Below the pieces are notes generated by a model. The model did no database searches. It was not told the origin of the DNA and was given only the letters and a program-made list of their open reading frames with translations. From Candidatus Chromulinivoraceae bacterium (GTDB lineage: Bacteria > Patescibacteriota > Saccharimonadia > Saccharimonadales > Saccharimonadaceae): a DNA stretch of 64,000 nt. The stretch is taken from positions 62,001 through 126,000 of the forward strand of contig DATIJL010000016.1 in assembly GCA_035478595.1 (NCBI GenBank), given 5' to 3'. The translations under genes were made by a program, and so were the position numbers. Numbering within the stretch: the stretch's first letter is position 1; each line of letters starts with the position of its first letter. Shown here piece after piece: positions 34,274-43,003 of the stretch.

Positions 34274-36209
34274 GCCGCTTGTCCTAAGTAATGGAGAGCT
34301 CCACGTCGGCATTAACAAGTATGGGCTTGTTCATGATTTTTACTTTCCATATGTTGGGCTCGAGAACCATGCTGCCGGTAAATCACTCCGTCACCGCGTT
34401 GGCGTATGGGTTGATGGCCAGATAAGTTGGCTGGATGATATAGGATCTTGGGAGTTTACCTTTAGCTATCCCCACGAAGCACTTATTGGCTATACAGTAG
34501 CAAAAAATGATCACCTTGGTATCATGCTTGAGATCGACGATACCGTTGACGCTCAGATGAGTGCGTTTATGCGTAATATTCATGTTATTAACATGCAAGA
34601 TCATACACGTGACATCCGTCTGTTTATGCATCAAGCTTTTGATATCGGTGACGCTCGTAGTAACACTGACACGGCTCAATATTTACCTGATAACGAAGGT
34701 ATCCTACACTACCGAGGTCGTCGAGCGTTTATTGTATCGGGCATGTCGGGCGGCAAGCCGTTCGATCAATATACCGTTGGTCTGTTTGGCATTGAGGGTC
34801 GTGAGGGAACATACCGTGATGCAGATGACGGCGAGCTGAGTTTTTGTAATGTTGAGCATGGTCGAGTTGATTCTACTATTCGTTTTAAGCTCGATATTGA
34901 GGCACATAGCTCCGCCCGGGTGCACTACTGGATTGCTGCTGGTACTTCTTCGCGCGAAGCGTTATACATCGACAACCAGGTCCGCACTGACGGTGTGCTA
35001 AAACGCTTACATTCAACAGCCGACTGGTGGCACACCTGGCTCAAGCCGGCCAAACATGTTGCCGAAAAACTAGCACCAGAATACCGCGAAAGCTTTATCT
35101 GTAATACGATGATTATCAAATCGCAGATAGATAAGCGTGGTGCAGTTATGGCCAGTACTGACACGACTGTTCTTAATTACTCTCGTGATGCTTACGCCTA
35201 CTGTTGGCCTCGCGATGGCGCCTATGTTTTGTGGCCACTTATCCGAATGGGATATCAAGATGAACCTCATAGATTTTTTGAGTTCTGCAGGCGGGGCATT
35301 CACCCGGATGGCTACCTCATGCACAAATACCGTGCCGATGGCGCACTAGGCAGCAGCTGGCATCCATACATTCACGATGGTGGCGAGGTTGCACCGCCTA
35401 TCCAGGAAGATGAGACAGCCCTCGTACTGTTTGTCTTTGCGCAGTATTACCAAATGCATAAAGACGCTCGACTTTTAAATGAGTTCTATCATGCTATGGT
35501 TGTGCCGATGGCTAACTTTATGACAATCTATGTCGATAAAATGACTGGTCTGCCAAAACCAAGCTACGATCTATGGGAAGAGGTGTTTATTACTTCAACC
35601 TATACAACATCGCTTGTCTATGCGGCACTTCATGCTGCAGCAGACCTCGCTGAAGCAGCAAATGACCCGGATAGTGCCGTTAAATGGCGCTCGGCAGCTG
35701 ATGACATCGCCGTCTCTGCCCACAAACATCTATATGATGCTGAAAGACGGTCCTTTTATAAAGGAGTTACCGTTAAGGATGGTCAAATTATACCGAATAC
35801 GACTATCGATGTGTCGAGTATTTTTGGCGCATTCATGTACGGACTCTTTCCCGTCTCGAGTAGCGAACTGGTAAATGCCGTTGCTACACTTGAACGCACA
35901 TTTGGTGTAGATCAGGGTAAGTTAGGCTTACCACGCTATGAAAATGATCAATACTACAAGGTCACCTCAGATGGACGCAGTAACCTTTGGTTCGTCACAT
36001 CTCTCTGGCTTGCACAGTACTATATCGAAACCGACAAACTCGACAAGGCAAAATCAATTATTGCCTGGGTTAGAGACAGTGCTATGAGCACGGGTATTAT
36101 GGCAGAACAAATTAGCCCGGTTGATGGCTCTTACATCTCCGTTGCGCCACTGACTTGGAGCCACGCAGAATATATAGCAACTTTACTCGATACTATCACC
36201 GAGAAATAA
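34266..36209 (+). CDS. GH15-family glucoamylase-like hydrolase
   Basis: A 647-aa inverting glycosidase. The N-terminal beta-sandwich domain (residues ~1-270) is followed by an (alpha/alpha)6 barrel. RDAYAYCWPRDGAYVLWPL and SYDLWEE carry the conserved Asp/Glu acid, and LTWSHAEYIA near the C-terminus carries the general-base Glu. The start at ATG 34266 follows GGAGG; the gene overlaps the GH57 stop by 8 nt. It is cytoplasmic and would release glucose (or trehalose, as some bacterial GH15s do) from alpha-glucan. Confidence 0.93.
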   Translation: MARPLVLSNGELHVGINKYGLVHDFYFPYVGLENHAAGKSLRHRVGVWVDGQISWLDDIGSWEFTFSYPHEALIGYTVAKNDHLGIMLEIDDTVDAQMSAFMRNIHVINMQDHTRDIRLFMHQAFDIGDARSNTDTAQYLPDNEGILHYRGRRAFIVSGMSGGKPFDQYTVGLFGIEGREGTYRDADDGELSFCNVEHGRVDSTIRFKLDIEAHSSARVHYWIAAGTSSREALYIDNQVRTDGVLKRLHSTADWWHTWLKPAKHVAEKLAPEYRESFICNTMIIKSQIDKRGAVMASTDTTVLNYSRDAYAYCWPRDGAYVLWPLIRMGYQDEPHRFFEFCRRGIHPDGYLMHKYRADGALGSSWHPYIHDGGEVAPPIQEDETALVLFVFAQYYQMHKDARLLNEFYHAMVVPMANFMTIYVDKMTGLPKPSYDLWEEVFITSTYTTSLVYAALHAAADLAEAANDPDSAVKWRSAADDIAVSAHKHLYDAERRSFYKGVTVKDGQIIPNTTIDVSSIFGAFMYGLFPVSSSELVNAVATLERTFGVDQGKLGLPRYENDQYYKVTSDGRSNLWFVTSLWLAQYYIETDKLDKAKSIIAWVRDSAMSTGIMAEQISPVDGSYISVAPLTWSHAEYIATLLDTITEK

Positions 36210-36215
36210 CCACCT

Positions 36216-36917
36216 ATGAGTAAGCTGACGGCAAAAGCAAAGTATTATTCAAAAGCCTTCGTTCCGGCAAAGGTTTTACAATCGCGTCTGCATAAGCGCG
36301 TGTTCATGCAGTTTGCCGAGAATGCGGGTTTTGTATACTTTGGCTATGTCGATCAACGCAACGATGAGCATCGATTAGTACGCGGGTTAACCGTCTCAGC
36401 AGACCATCGTGATAATCACTACTGCATTGGTTCATACAAAGGCTACGATACAACACTCGTTGAACGTACGGATACGATTCATTTTCCAGGTAAAGCGCCT
36501 CGTACCGAGGAATGGATCATTATGGCGTTTGATCTTCATACGACCGTCGACCTACCTCATGTATTCATTGGACTCCATACACACAGTGATACATTTTATG
36601 CTCATCTATTTATTAAGTTCGCGACACTTACAAAGTCCCCACTTGGGACATTCACTGCTTATGATCGCTCTTTTACTGATAGGTATGCTGTTTATACAGA
36701 TCCTTCACAGACCCTTATTGCCGAACAACTTATAGATAAAAATATGGCAAAAATTATGGCGGATCATTTTGGCTCGTTGACAGTTGAAATAGCTGACGGT
36801 TGCTTATATTTATACGCCTGGCATCAGCGTCCGAATCAAACAGTACTGACGAAAATACTCAATAACGGCGTATGGTTAGCACACGAGCTTGATGCCAGAT
36901 CGCACGAATTAAATTGA
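36216..36917 (+). CDS. Conserved hypothetical protein of the alpha-glucan operon
   Basis: 233 aa, soluble, not recognised. It is rich in aromatic and His residues (HFPGKAPRTEEWIIMAFDLHT, FIGLHTHSDTFYAHLF), with a predicted beta-rich middle and no transmembrane segment. It follows GH15 by 6 nt, so it shares the transcript. Its TGA stop overlaps the -35 box of the next gene. A role in glucan handling is only suggested by context. Confidence 0.7.
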   Translation: MSKLTAKAKYYSKAFVPAKVLQSRLHKRVFMQFAENAGFVYFGYVDQRNDEHRLVRGLTVSADHRDNHYCIGSYKGYDTTLVERTDTIHFPGKAPRTEEWIIMAFDLHTTVDLPHVFIGLHTHSDTFYAHLFIKFATLTKSPLGTFTAYDRSFTDRYAVYTDPSQTLIAEQLIDKNMAKIMADHFGSLTVEIADGCLYLYAWHQRPNQTVLTKILNNGVWLAHELDARSHELN

Positions 36918-36942
36918 CATTTTAACCATATAATGCTAAAAT
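36914..36942 (+). promoter_or_regulatory. Promoter of the small membrane protein at 36967
   Basis: TTGACA (36914-36919), 17 nt, TAAAAT (36937-36942). It overlaps the preceding stop codon. Confidence 0.75.
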
Positions 36943-36966
36943 AGTCATCAGTTAAAAGAGGTGTCT

Positions 36967-37242
36967 ATGTTTGAATCGATAAAAAATACGCTTTCAGCGT
37001 GGAACGCGCAAAATGGTGAGCGTGCAAAACTGCAGCATGCATATATTACTATTGCTACCGCTCTATTACTCGTTGCCGGTGTCATTGGACTTATGAATCA
37101 TGAGCTTGGCCAAAATATCCTTGCCGTTGCCATCGTTTGCGCAGCAATGTTTCTCGCTAATGCGGTCGCTTGGTCACTTTTACGGTCCGCTCTTCTTTTT
37201 AGGCTAGGTACCTCTAAACGCCAGGGTAGTCGTAAAAAATAG
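36967..37242 (+). CDS. Small two-helix membrane protein, unknown
   Basis: 91 aa with helices at residues ~27-44 and ~50-72, and basic ends (RLGTSKRQGSRKK). AAGAGG lies 5 nt before ATG 36967; the GTG at 36961 lacks a suitable site. It is not recognised. It has its own promoter, so it need not belong to the glucan operon. Confidence 0.65.
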   Translation: MFESIKNTLSAWNAQNGERAKLQHAYITIATALLLVAGVIGLMNHELGQNILAVAIVCAAMFLANAVAWSLLRSALLFRLGTSKRQGSRKK

Positions 37243-37250
37243 CACCCCTG

Positions 37251-37279
37251 TTGATCGAGGGCTTACGTTTTGCTACAAT
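37251..37279 (+). promoter_or_regulatory. tRNA-Thr(GGT) promoter
   Basis: TTGATC (37251-37256), 17 nt, TACAAT (37274-37279), 12 nt before the tRNA. Confidence 0.8.
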
Positions 37280-37291
37280 AACCGGAGGTGT

Positions 37292-37367
37292 GCCGCGATA
37301 GCTCAGCCGGTAGAGCGCATCCATGGTAAGGATGAGGTCTCGGGTTCGATCCCCGATCGTGGCTCCA
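37292..37367 (+). tRNA. tRNA-Thr (anticodon GGT)
   Basis: Acceptor GCCGCGA/TCGTGGC (one G-T pair), anticodon stem CATCC/GGATG with loop ATGGTAA (GGT), T arm CGGG TTCGATC CCCG, encoded CCA. Confidence 0.93.
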
Positions 37368-37447
37368 TTTTTGTTTCACCTCTAGCAATAATTCGTATTT
37401 AATGCTAGAATAACTAAGATTGCAATAACAAACTAAGTGAGTATTAA

Positions 37448-37651
37448 ATGGCAAAGAAGAATACAAAGCGTAAATTGGTTGGTATGGTAAGTGAACTTAC
37501 AGGTCACCGTATTTACACAACCAAAAACACTCAGAACAACCCAGAAAAGTTACGTAAACGTGCTTACGATCCAATCGCTCGCGTTCACGCATGGTACGAG
37601 GAGACTAAAAAGAACCTCGGCCGAAACGAAATTAAGCCTCGCAAGAGCTAG
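37448..37651 (+). CDS. rpmG: Ribosomal protein bL33, zinc-free form
   Basis: A 67-aa 50S protein. The family core is GHRIYTTKNTQNNPEKLRKRAYDPIARVH. None of the four zinc-binding cysteines of C+ L33 is present, and the C-terminus has a ~13-residue basic extension. It has an extended -10 box (TGCTAGAAT) ~50 nt upstream and a strong terminator downstream, so it is a monocistronic unit between tRNA genes. Confidence 0.9.
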   Translation: MAKKNTKRKLVGMVSELTGHRIYTTKNTQNNPEKLRKRAYDPIARVHAWYEETKKNLGRNEIKPRKS

Positions 37652-37660
37652 TTCGATCTA

Positions 37661-37690
37661 AATACCCCGCCCTACAGCGGGGTATTTTTG
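37661..37690 (+). terminator. rpmG terminator
   Basis: AATACCCCGC / GCGGGGTATT stem, 6-nt loop, TTTTTG run. Confidence 0.92.
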
Positions 37691-37770
37691 TGCACCTATT
37701 TTCTACCTAACCCCTTGAATTAAACGCTTTTCTACAGTACACTTGTACCTGTACTTCGTGTGTACAGTAT

Positions 37771-37847
37771 GCCGCCTTAGCTCAGTTGGTTAGAGCAGCT
37801 GTTTTGTAAACAGCAGGTCTTCGGTTCGAGTCCGAAAGGCGGCTCCA
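37771..37847 (+). tRNA. tRNA-Thr (anticodon TGT)
   Basis: Acceptor GCCGCCT/AGGCGGC, anticodon stem GCTGT/ACAGC with loop TTTGTAA (TGT), T arm TCGG TTCGAGT CCGA, encoded CCA. It is co-transcribed with tRNA-Tyr 3 nt downstream. Confidence 0.94.
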
Positions 37848-37850
37848 TAG

Positions 37851-37936
37851 GCTGGGGTTGTGGAGCGGTCAAACACAACAGACTGTAAATCTGTCGGCTT
37901 TCGCCTTCGCAGGTTCGAATCCTGCCCCCAGTACCA
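37851..37936 (+). tRNA. tRNA-Tyr (anticodon GTA)
   Basis: A class II tRNA with a long variable arm. Acceptor GCTGGGG/CCCCAGT, anticodon stem ACAGA/TCTGT with loop CTGTAAA (GTA), T arm GCAGG TTCGAAT CCTGC, encoded CCA. Confidence 0.93.
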
Positions 37937-37944
37937 CGCAAATG

Positions 37945-37970
37945 CGCTCACCTTACGGTGGGCGTTTTTG
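37945..37970 (+). terminator. Terminator of the tRNA-Thr/Tyr unit
   Basis: CGCTCACC / GGTGGGCG stem (one G-T), 4-nt loop, TTTTTG. Confidence 0.85.
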
Positions 37971-38007
37971 TTTGTCGAGAGTTCCATGAAGGGCTATACT
38001 AGATAAA

Positions 38008-38433
38008 ATGAAGGACAGGCAAGCTCGAATAGGTATTGGCGTTATAGTTATTAAGGACGGAAAATTCCTCGTACAACAGCGTAAGGGATCTCATGGCTCT
38101 GGAACTTGGTCTATTCCAGGTGGACATTTAGAATTTGGAGAATCATTTGAAGAAACAGCCGAGCGTGAGGTACTTGAAGAGGTGGGAATAAAGATTAAGA
38201 ATATTCGTTTCGGTGCGGTGACTAACGATATTCTACTTGCCGACAACAAGCATTACGTCTCTATTTGGCTCGTCAGTGACTACGACTCGGGTGGAGCGCG
38301 TATTTTAGAGCCTGAAAGAAGTGACGGGCTTGAATGGTGTACATTCGACACGCTGCCTACTCCACTTGCGCCATGGTGGAATCAGTTATTTAAATCTGAA
38401 TTCTTTGATTCTCTTAAAAAACTAACAGAATAA
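38008..38433 (+). CDS. Nudix hydrolase (MutT/NUDT15-like)
   Basis: A 141-aa compact Nudix protein. The box GGHLEFGESFEETAEREVLEEVGI begins near residue 39 and is intact. IGVIVIKDGKFLVQQRKGSHGSGTW is the typical first strand and loop. It probably hydrolyses an aberrant or excess nucleotide. TATACT (37995-38000) ends 7 nt before the ATG, so the mRNA is likely leaderless. Convergent with the TPR gene, 2 nt apart. Confidence 0.93.
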   Translation: MKDRQARIGIGVIVIKDGKFLVQQRKGSHGSGTWSIPGGHLEFGESFEETAEREVLEEVGIKIKNIRFGAVTNDILLADNKHYVSIWLVSDYDSGGARILEPERSDGLEWCTFDTLPTPLAPWWNQLFKSEFFDSLKKLTE

Positions 38434-38435
38434 AT

Positions 38436-39083
38436 TTACATCACTCGGCGAACTTGGCGAATGTGCTGGGGACGCTCAGGTGTGAGCATTTTGCGAGCTT
38501 TTTCATGTAGTTCTGCGGCGACGTCAGGCTGTCCATTACGATCGTAAGCATCGGCCAAGATATTGATTGTTTGCGGAGTCTCTTCAATTTTTACAGCTTC
38601 TTGAAGTGCATCAATCATCTTTTTAATATGACCTAACTTTTCTTGCACCTTAGCATACGCCACATGACGCGCTGCAAGATCATTCTCCATCGCAAGTGCT
38701 TGCTCAAACGCGAGGGCAGCCTTTTCGTATTGCTTAGTCTCGTAGTAGATGAGTCCGACATTATGAAGACTACTCGCACTTGGCTCAAGACTCTGGGCAA
38801 TCTCAAAACATTCAATAGCATCTTTAAATGCCTGTTGCTTGGCATATAAAATACCCAGGCGGTTATATGCCGTTGCATTACGTTCATCAACACGCAAAAT
38901 AGTTAACAAGGCCTTCTCTGCCCTTAGGTATTTCTTGTCGCGCAATGACTCTTGGGCGACATCCCATAAACGCTCTAGTTTTTCAGAGATTTTAAGAGGT
39001 AAATCAGTTGCAACTTCAGTGATAGTCTGGCGCTTCATTATAGCCCACGCACCAAAAACTGCAATTAACACAATGCCTAACAT
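38436..39083 (-). CDS. Membrane-anchored TPR-repeat protein
   Basis: 215 aa with an N-terminal helix (LGIVLIAVFGAWAIM) followed by at least four tetratricopeptide repeats between residues ~45 and ~205 (LRAEKALLTILRVDERNATAYNRLG and similar). Such proteins scaffold complexes at the membrane. TATAAT (39097-39092) ends 8 nt before the ATG, and its TAA is at the same time the stop codon of the holB gene. The gene can therefore be expressed both by read-through and from its own leaderless promoter. Confidence 0.85.
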   Translation of the reverse strand: MLGIVLIAVFGAWAIMKRQTITEVATDLPLKISEKLERLWDVAQESLRDKKYLRAEKALLTILRVDERNATAYNRLGILYAKQQAFKDAIECFEIAQSLEPSASSLHNVGLIYYETKQYEKAALAFEQALAMENDLAARHVAYAKVQEKLGHIKKMIDALQEAVKIEETPQTINILADAYDRNGQPDVAAELHEKARKMLTPERPQHIRQVRRVM

Positions 39084-39092
39084 ATACGTGTA

Positions 39093-39929
39093 TTATAGCA
39101 CAAACTGCATCAGTTGCAGCGCGATGCTTTGGTTACCAGCTACCCGGTCGCGTAGATCCAAGAGCAGCTCTAGCTGGACAACCATAGATAGCTGCGGCTT
39201 AGCACTTAAAGTTTTTCGTAAAATCTTAATAGCACATTCCAGCAAACGTAAGGCAGCGGGTCGGTCTGAGCGATACTTTTGCACGATGAGCGACCTTTTA
39301 TAGGCATCTGCCTGCAAGAAATCACGTGCATCACTTATAACATTAGCCCAGGCGTTAAATTGCCCTTCGTCGCTCGCCAATCTTGTTAGCTCAGCTGGCA
39401 AACCCTCGGCGATGTAACGTAACTGTATTCGTTTAACTTGCTCGGTAACTCCAAGATCTGCAATAATCGTTAGTGTCTGTTCAGCTGTAATAGGCTGAAT
39501 AGTCGTCTGCTGAAGGCGTGATCGGATAGTTGTCAGTAACTTTTCGGGTTGATGTGATGTGAGTATAAATTTTACGTGGCTACCAGGTTCTTCAAGCAAC
39601 TTTAGAAAAGCAGACTGTGCACCGTGACTCATGCGGTCCGCATCATCGATAATAATGACTTGGTCGGTTACCCGCTTAGAGCGCGTTTGTTCATATAAAC
39701 GACGGATCATCTCAACGGTGAGCGTTCCGCTTTCACTGTCGCGGTTATCTTTTACGTCTTTCGGAAATAATTCAGCGGCTATGTGGTTGCCCGCCAGCGC
39801 TCTGGCTATCGTATACAGTCCGACACCACGTTCTCCACAAATAAGAATAGATTGAGGTAGATTATTTGCAAGCGACGATAGTGTGCGACGCGAGACAGGG
39901 TGAATAATCAACTCCTCAAGTAGCATCAT
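39093..39929 (-). CDS. holB: DNA polymerase III delta-prime subunit
   Basis: A 278-aa AAA+ clamp-loader subunit. The Walker A region reads GERGVGLYT, lacking the GKT lysine, as expected for the non-hydrolysing delta-prime. The Walker B-like VIIIDDADRMSHGAQSAFLKLLEEP is well preserved, and TTIRSRLQQ replaces the SRC motif. It starts directly after the pseudouridine synthase stop (TAA ATG). Confidence 0.85.
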   Translation of the reverse strand: MMLLEELIIHPVSRRTLSSLANNLPQSILICGERGVGLYTIARALAGNHIAAELFPKDVKDNRDSESGTLTVEMIRRLYEQTRSKRVTDQVIIIDDADRMSHGAQSAFLKLLEEPGSHVKFILTSHQPEKLLTTIRSRLQQTTIQPITAEQTLTIIADLGVTEQVKRIQLRYIAEGLPAELTRLASDEGQFNAWANVISDARDFLQADAYKRSLIVQKYRSDRPAALRLLECAIKILRKTLSAKPQLSMVVQLELLLDLRDRVAGNQSIALQLMQFVL

Positions 39930-41102
39930 TTAAAAAGAGAAAGTTCCTGAAAAGTTACGAGTAAACTCTGGCGGTACAGGTGCTTCAAACACACGCCTAT
40001 CACCCTTTGGAATAGTAATTTCGAGCCGGAAAGCATGAAGATACAGCCTGTCAGCCTCTTTCCCATACACACGATCACCGTGAATTGGAGTGTTGAGATA
40101 GGTCATATGTACGCGAAGCTGGTGGGTACGCCCAGTATACGGACGGAGCTCGATAAGACTCTGTGTGTCGTTAGTGCTTATAACTGTGTATTCCGTAGTA
40201 GCTGCCTTACCTTTAGCATCAACACGGAATGTACTTGGCGCCGAAGGATTACGTCCAATAGGTAGATCTATTTTTGCCGTTGGTTCATTAAGATGTCCGT
40301 CAATAACAGCAATGTAAGTCTTTTTAGTCTTACGGTCAGCAAACTGCTTTTGTAGTAAGTGCGCCGCGTCCTCATTGCGAGCGCCTATAATAAGTCCACT
40401 CGTATCACGATCTAGGCGGTGCACGATGCCTGCTCGGGTGGTCTCGAGCCCCCATGAGGTGTAGTTGCGGAAAAAGTCGGCAACGGTAAACTCATCATTC
40501 AAAGCCCCCTTAGAATGCGTTAAAACGCCTACGGGCTTATTTACGACAATGACATTATCGTCCATGTAGACGATTGGAAGCTCATGATGACTAAAATCGG
40601 TCGCATCGGGAATACTGGTTGCAATTTGATCGCTCTCAAGCACATCTTGTTTTGGCGACACCTTTACTTCTCCATTAACACTCACATGACCAGCCTTAAT
40701 GTGTTTTTGCCACGTACTGCGTGATTGTTCTGGAAAGCGTTCAGCCAGAAGACTATCGAGACGTTTTTTGTTCGATATAATAGCGAATAAATAGACGTCT
40801 TTACCTTTATACGGTAGACCGTAGGTCATAAGTTTGTCCTCACGAGGATTCTCTATCAATTCTCCCGCAGCATCCTGTTTTTCAGTACGAATTTGATTTA
40901 GGATGTATGCGGTATCGTCCTCAGCAGTGTCATCATACAGGATATAAAACTGTTGCTTGTTAAAGCGAAACGAAACCAGTGTATTAGTAGGGCCGGGGTT
41001 GGAAAATGCTACCTGTTCCATTTGACGTGGAACGTTTTCGTCTGACGCTATATCAAAACGACGTAAGATAGCGAGGATGTCTGAACTTGATACTTTAACC
41101 AT
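39930..41102 (-). CDS. RluA-family pseudouridine synthase with S4 domain and extra N-terminal domain
   Basis: 390 aa. Residues ~110-165 form the S4 RNA-binding domain (RLDSLLAERFPEQSRSTWQKHIKAGHVSVNG). The catalytic domain follows with VNKPVGVLTH and the signature HRLDRDTSGL containing the catalytic Asp; RTHQLRVHM is also present. The ~110-residue N-terminal extension (SDILAILRRFDIAS, then FNKQQFYILYDDTAEDD) is not part of standard RluA/RluD enzymes. The target is probably 23S rRNA or tRNA uridines. It is abutted on both sides by trpS and holB. Confidence 0.9.
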   Translation of the reverse strand: MVKVSSSDILAILRRFDIASDENVPRQMEQVAFSNPGPTNTLVSFRFNKQQFYILYDDTAEDDTAYILNQIRTEKQDAAGELIENPREDKLMTYGLPYKGKDVYLFAIISNKKRLDSLLAERFPEQSRSTWQKHIKAGHVSVNGEVKVSPKQDVLESDQIATSIPDATDFSHHELPIVYMDDNVIVVNKPVGVLTHSKGALNDEFTVADFFRNYTSWGLETTRAGIVHRLDRDTSGLIIGARNEDAAHLLQKQFADRKTKKTYIAVIDGHLNEPTAKIDLPIGRNPSAPSTFRVDAKGKAATTEYTVISTNDTQSLIELRPYTGRTHQLRVHMTYLNTPIHGDRVYGKEADRLYLHAFRLEITIPKGDRRVFEAPVPPEFTRNFSGTFSF

Positions 41103-42290
41103 TTAGGCATCTTTCGGGCGTAAGCCAACGGCTTTTTGGGCGCGTAATAATGTTGCACTAGCAACGGTTGATAATTCGGCCTCGGATTTTTGCAACTTAG
41201 CGATAATCACTTGATCATCAATAGCAGCAAGACGTGCCTGGAAGTCTGTCAGAAACTGACGAACTTCATCCGCAACAACTTTTTTAAAGTCGCCGTAGCG
41301 GGTTTGGCCTTCAAACTCTTTCACAACTGCATCGCGTGGAACGCTACGTAGTAATGCCAGAATCTCCAGAAGGTTACTGATACCCGGCTGGTTTTCGCGA
41401 TCAAAATGAATTTCAGCCTTGTCGTCGGTTGTGGCGGCCATTATTTTTTTAGCAGCCACGTCTGGGTCGTCACCTAGGAAAATGACGCCCTTACCGGTTT
41501 CATCACTTTTGCTCATTTTTTTAGTAGGCGTAACTAAGTCTTTAATCCGAAGGCCTTGGTCTTTACCAAAAAACTCGTGCTGCTTTGCAACGGGTTCTGG
41601 AATGGTAAAAATATCACCAAACCGGTTGTTCATGCGCTCCCCAATATCCCGAGTAAACTCAACGTGCTGAGATTGATCATCACCAACCGGAATATAGCTT
41701 GCATCGTAAAGGAGAATATCAGCGGCCATAAGAACCGGATAATTGAACAGTCCTACTGATGCCTCCTTCTCCTGTCTGTCAACTAGCTCCTGTAGGGCAG
41801 TCGATGTCATAGCTAGATACTCGGCAAATTTCTGTTCGTTGTAGCTCTCGCCAAATTTATTTTTCATTTCTTGGAGATGCTCGATTGCTTGGCGAATTTC
41901 TTCCCGATAGTCAATTCGATCAGCCTTGTCCTTGAATTGGATCATCTTACTCATTTCGCCAAAACTAGTAAAGCAATCAAGAATCCACGTCAGCTCGCTG
42001 TGCGCAGAAATATAGCTTTGGCGGTATAAGTAGATATCGTCGTTATCAAGCGGTAGGCCAGCGGCTGCATAAAGACGTGCGTTATGTAAAATCTGTTCAT
42101 ATAGTGTGCTGTGGTCGATAGGCGTAGTAAAGCTGTGTAGGTCAGGAATAAACATGTTGATGCGGTATTCGTTTGAACGATTTTTAGCCATATCAATCAT
42201 TGGCAAAATGCCGCCAAAATAGTTGCCGATAGTTAAGTCGTTATTGGCGCGCAGGCCAGTGAGAATAGTTGGTTTCATAGCTATATCCAT
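41103..42290 (-). CDS. trpS: Tryptophanyl-tRNA synthetase
   Basis: A class I aminoacyl-tRNA synthetase charging tRNA-Trp (the window has the tRNA at 18712). The HIGH-type motif is LTIGNYFG and the KMSKS motif is intact (TKKMSKSDETGKG). GDDQSQHVEFTRDIGERMNNRF is the usual dimer/tryptophan region. The first ATG (42290) overlaps the upstream stop (TAATG); a second ATG at 42278 lies 10 nt after TATAAT, so both a coupled and a near-leaderless start are possible. The operon begins with a leader peptide that contains a Trp codon (43867-43944). Confidence 0.96.
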   Translation of the reverse strand: MDIAMKPTILTGLRANNDLTIGNYFGGILPMIDMAKNRSNEYRINMFIPDLHSFTTPIDHSTLYEQILHNARLYAAAGLPLDNDDIYLYRQSYISAHSELTWILDCFTSFGEMSKMIQFKDKADRIDYREEIRQAIEHLQEMKNKFGESYNEQKFAEYLAMTSTALQELVDRQEKEASVGLFNYPVLMAADILLYDASYIPVGDDQSQHVEFTRDIGERMNNRFGDIFTIPEPVAKQHEFFGKDQGLRIKDLVTPTKKMSKSDETGKGVIFLGDDPDVAAKKIMAATTDDKAEIHFDRENQPGISNLLEILALLRSVPRDAVVKEFEGQTRYGDFKKVVADEVRQFLTDFQARLAAIDDQVIIAKLQKSEAELSTVASATLLRAQKAVGLRPKDA

Positions 42291-43003
42291 TATACCTTAC
42301 TCTGGTAGGTCTTGTATGCTTTGAACCCTAAATATTTAGTGTACTTTTTGTAAGAGTTTTCACCTACTAGAATCGGGTAGAAGCCAAGCGGACTCATTTC
42401 AAAATTACGAAGCTCTTCGGCTTGTTCTTGAGTGATCTCATCCTTACCTAGCAAGTCACCAACTTCATATACTGTTTTTGTTTTTTTGCTGGCAGCATTG
42501 TGCAGATATCTATCGATGTCACTCGTCAGCTGTTCCATTAGTTTGGTTGTAAGTTGTATAACATTAACCTCGATAGAGGCAGACTTTGAATACACACCGA
42601 TAAGTGACGTCTCAACGATTTCGTGATTCATATGGACGATCTTTTCAATAGATGAAGCACGTATAAATTGACGGTTGTCATCTGTAATGCCAGCCACGAT
42701 GAGACAAGGAGGTTGACTACACGTTGTTGTATGCAGATCAAGCACAAGATCGAAATCCTGCTTTTTAATGTACTTTAAGATCGTATTGGCGCGCCGCTCC
42801 TCATATGTTGTATCGCCCCCGGTATAGCTACGATTAAGATCTGACTCGATGTAGCGTACTTTTTGACGATACGCCCTGAGGTTACCTCGCTTAAACGTAA
42901 TGAAAGGCAGCAGATCAAGACGATTTGAGGCTATATACGCATATAGCTGCTCACCGAGCAGTTCATTACCGTGTTGCGATCCAAGCAAAAGTATTTTATT
43001 CAT
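42290..43003 (-). CDS. Succinylglutamate desuccinylase/aspartoacylase-family zinc hydrolase
   Basis: 237 aa. Zinc-binding motif GSQHGNE (His, Glu) at residues ~8-14, ESDLNRSYTG, and DLHTTT with the third His are all visible. These amidohydrolases cleave N-acyl amino acids or related peptides. It overlaps the preceding acetyltransferase remnant by 8 nt and is coupled to trpS. An acetyl-transfer/deacylation pairing with the GNAT gene is a tempting inference. Confidence 0.85.
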   Translation of the reverse strand: MNKILLLGSQHGNELLGEQLYAYIASNRLDLLPFITFKRGNLRAYRQKVRYIESDLNRSYTGGDTTYEERRANTILKYIKKQDFDLVLDLHTTTCSQPPCLIVAGITDDNRQFIRASSIEKIVHMNHEIVETSLIGVYSKSASIEVNVIQLTTKLMEQLTSDIDRYLHNAASKKTKTVYEVGDLLGKDEITQEQAEELRNFEMSPLGFYPILVGENSYKKYTKYLGFKAYKTYQSKV

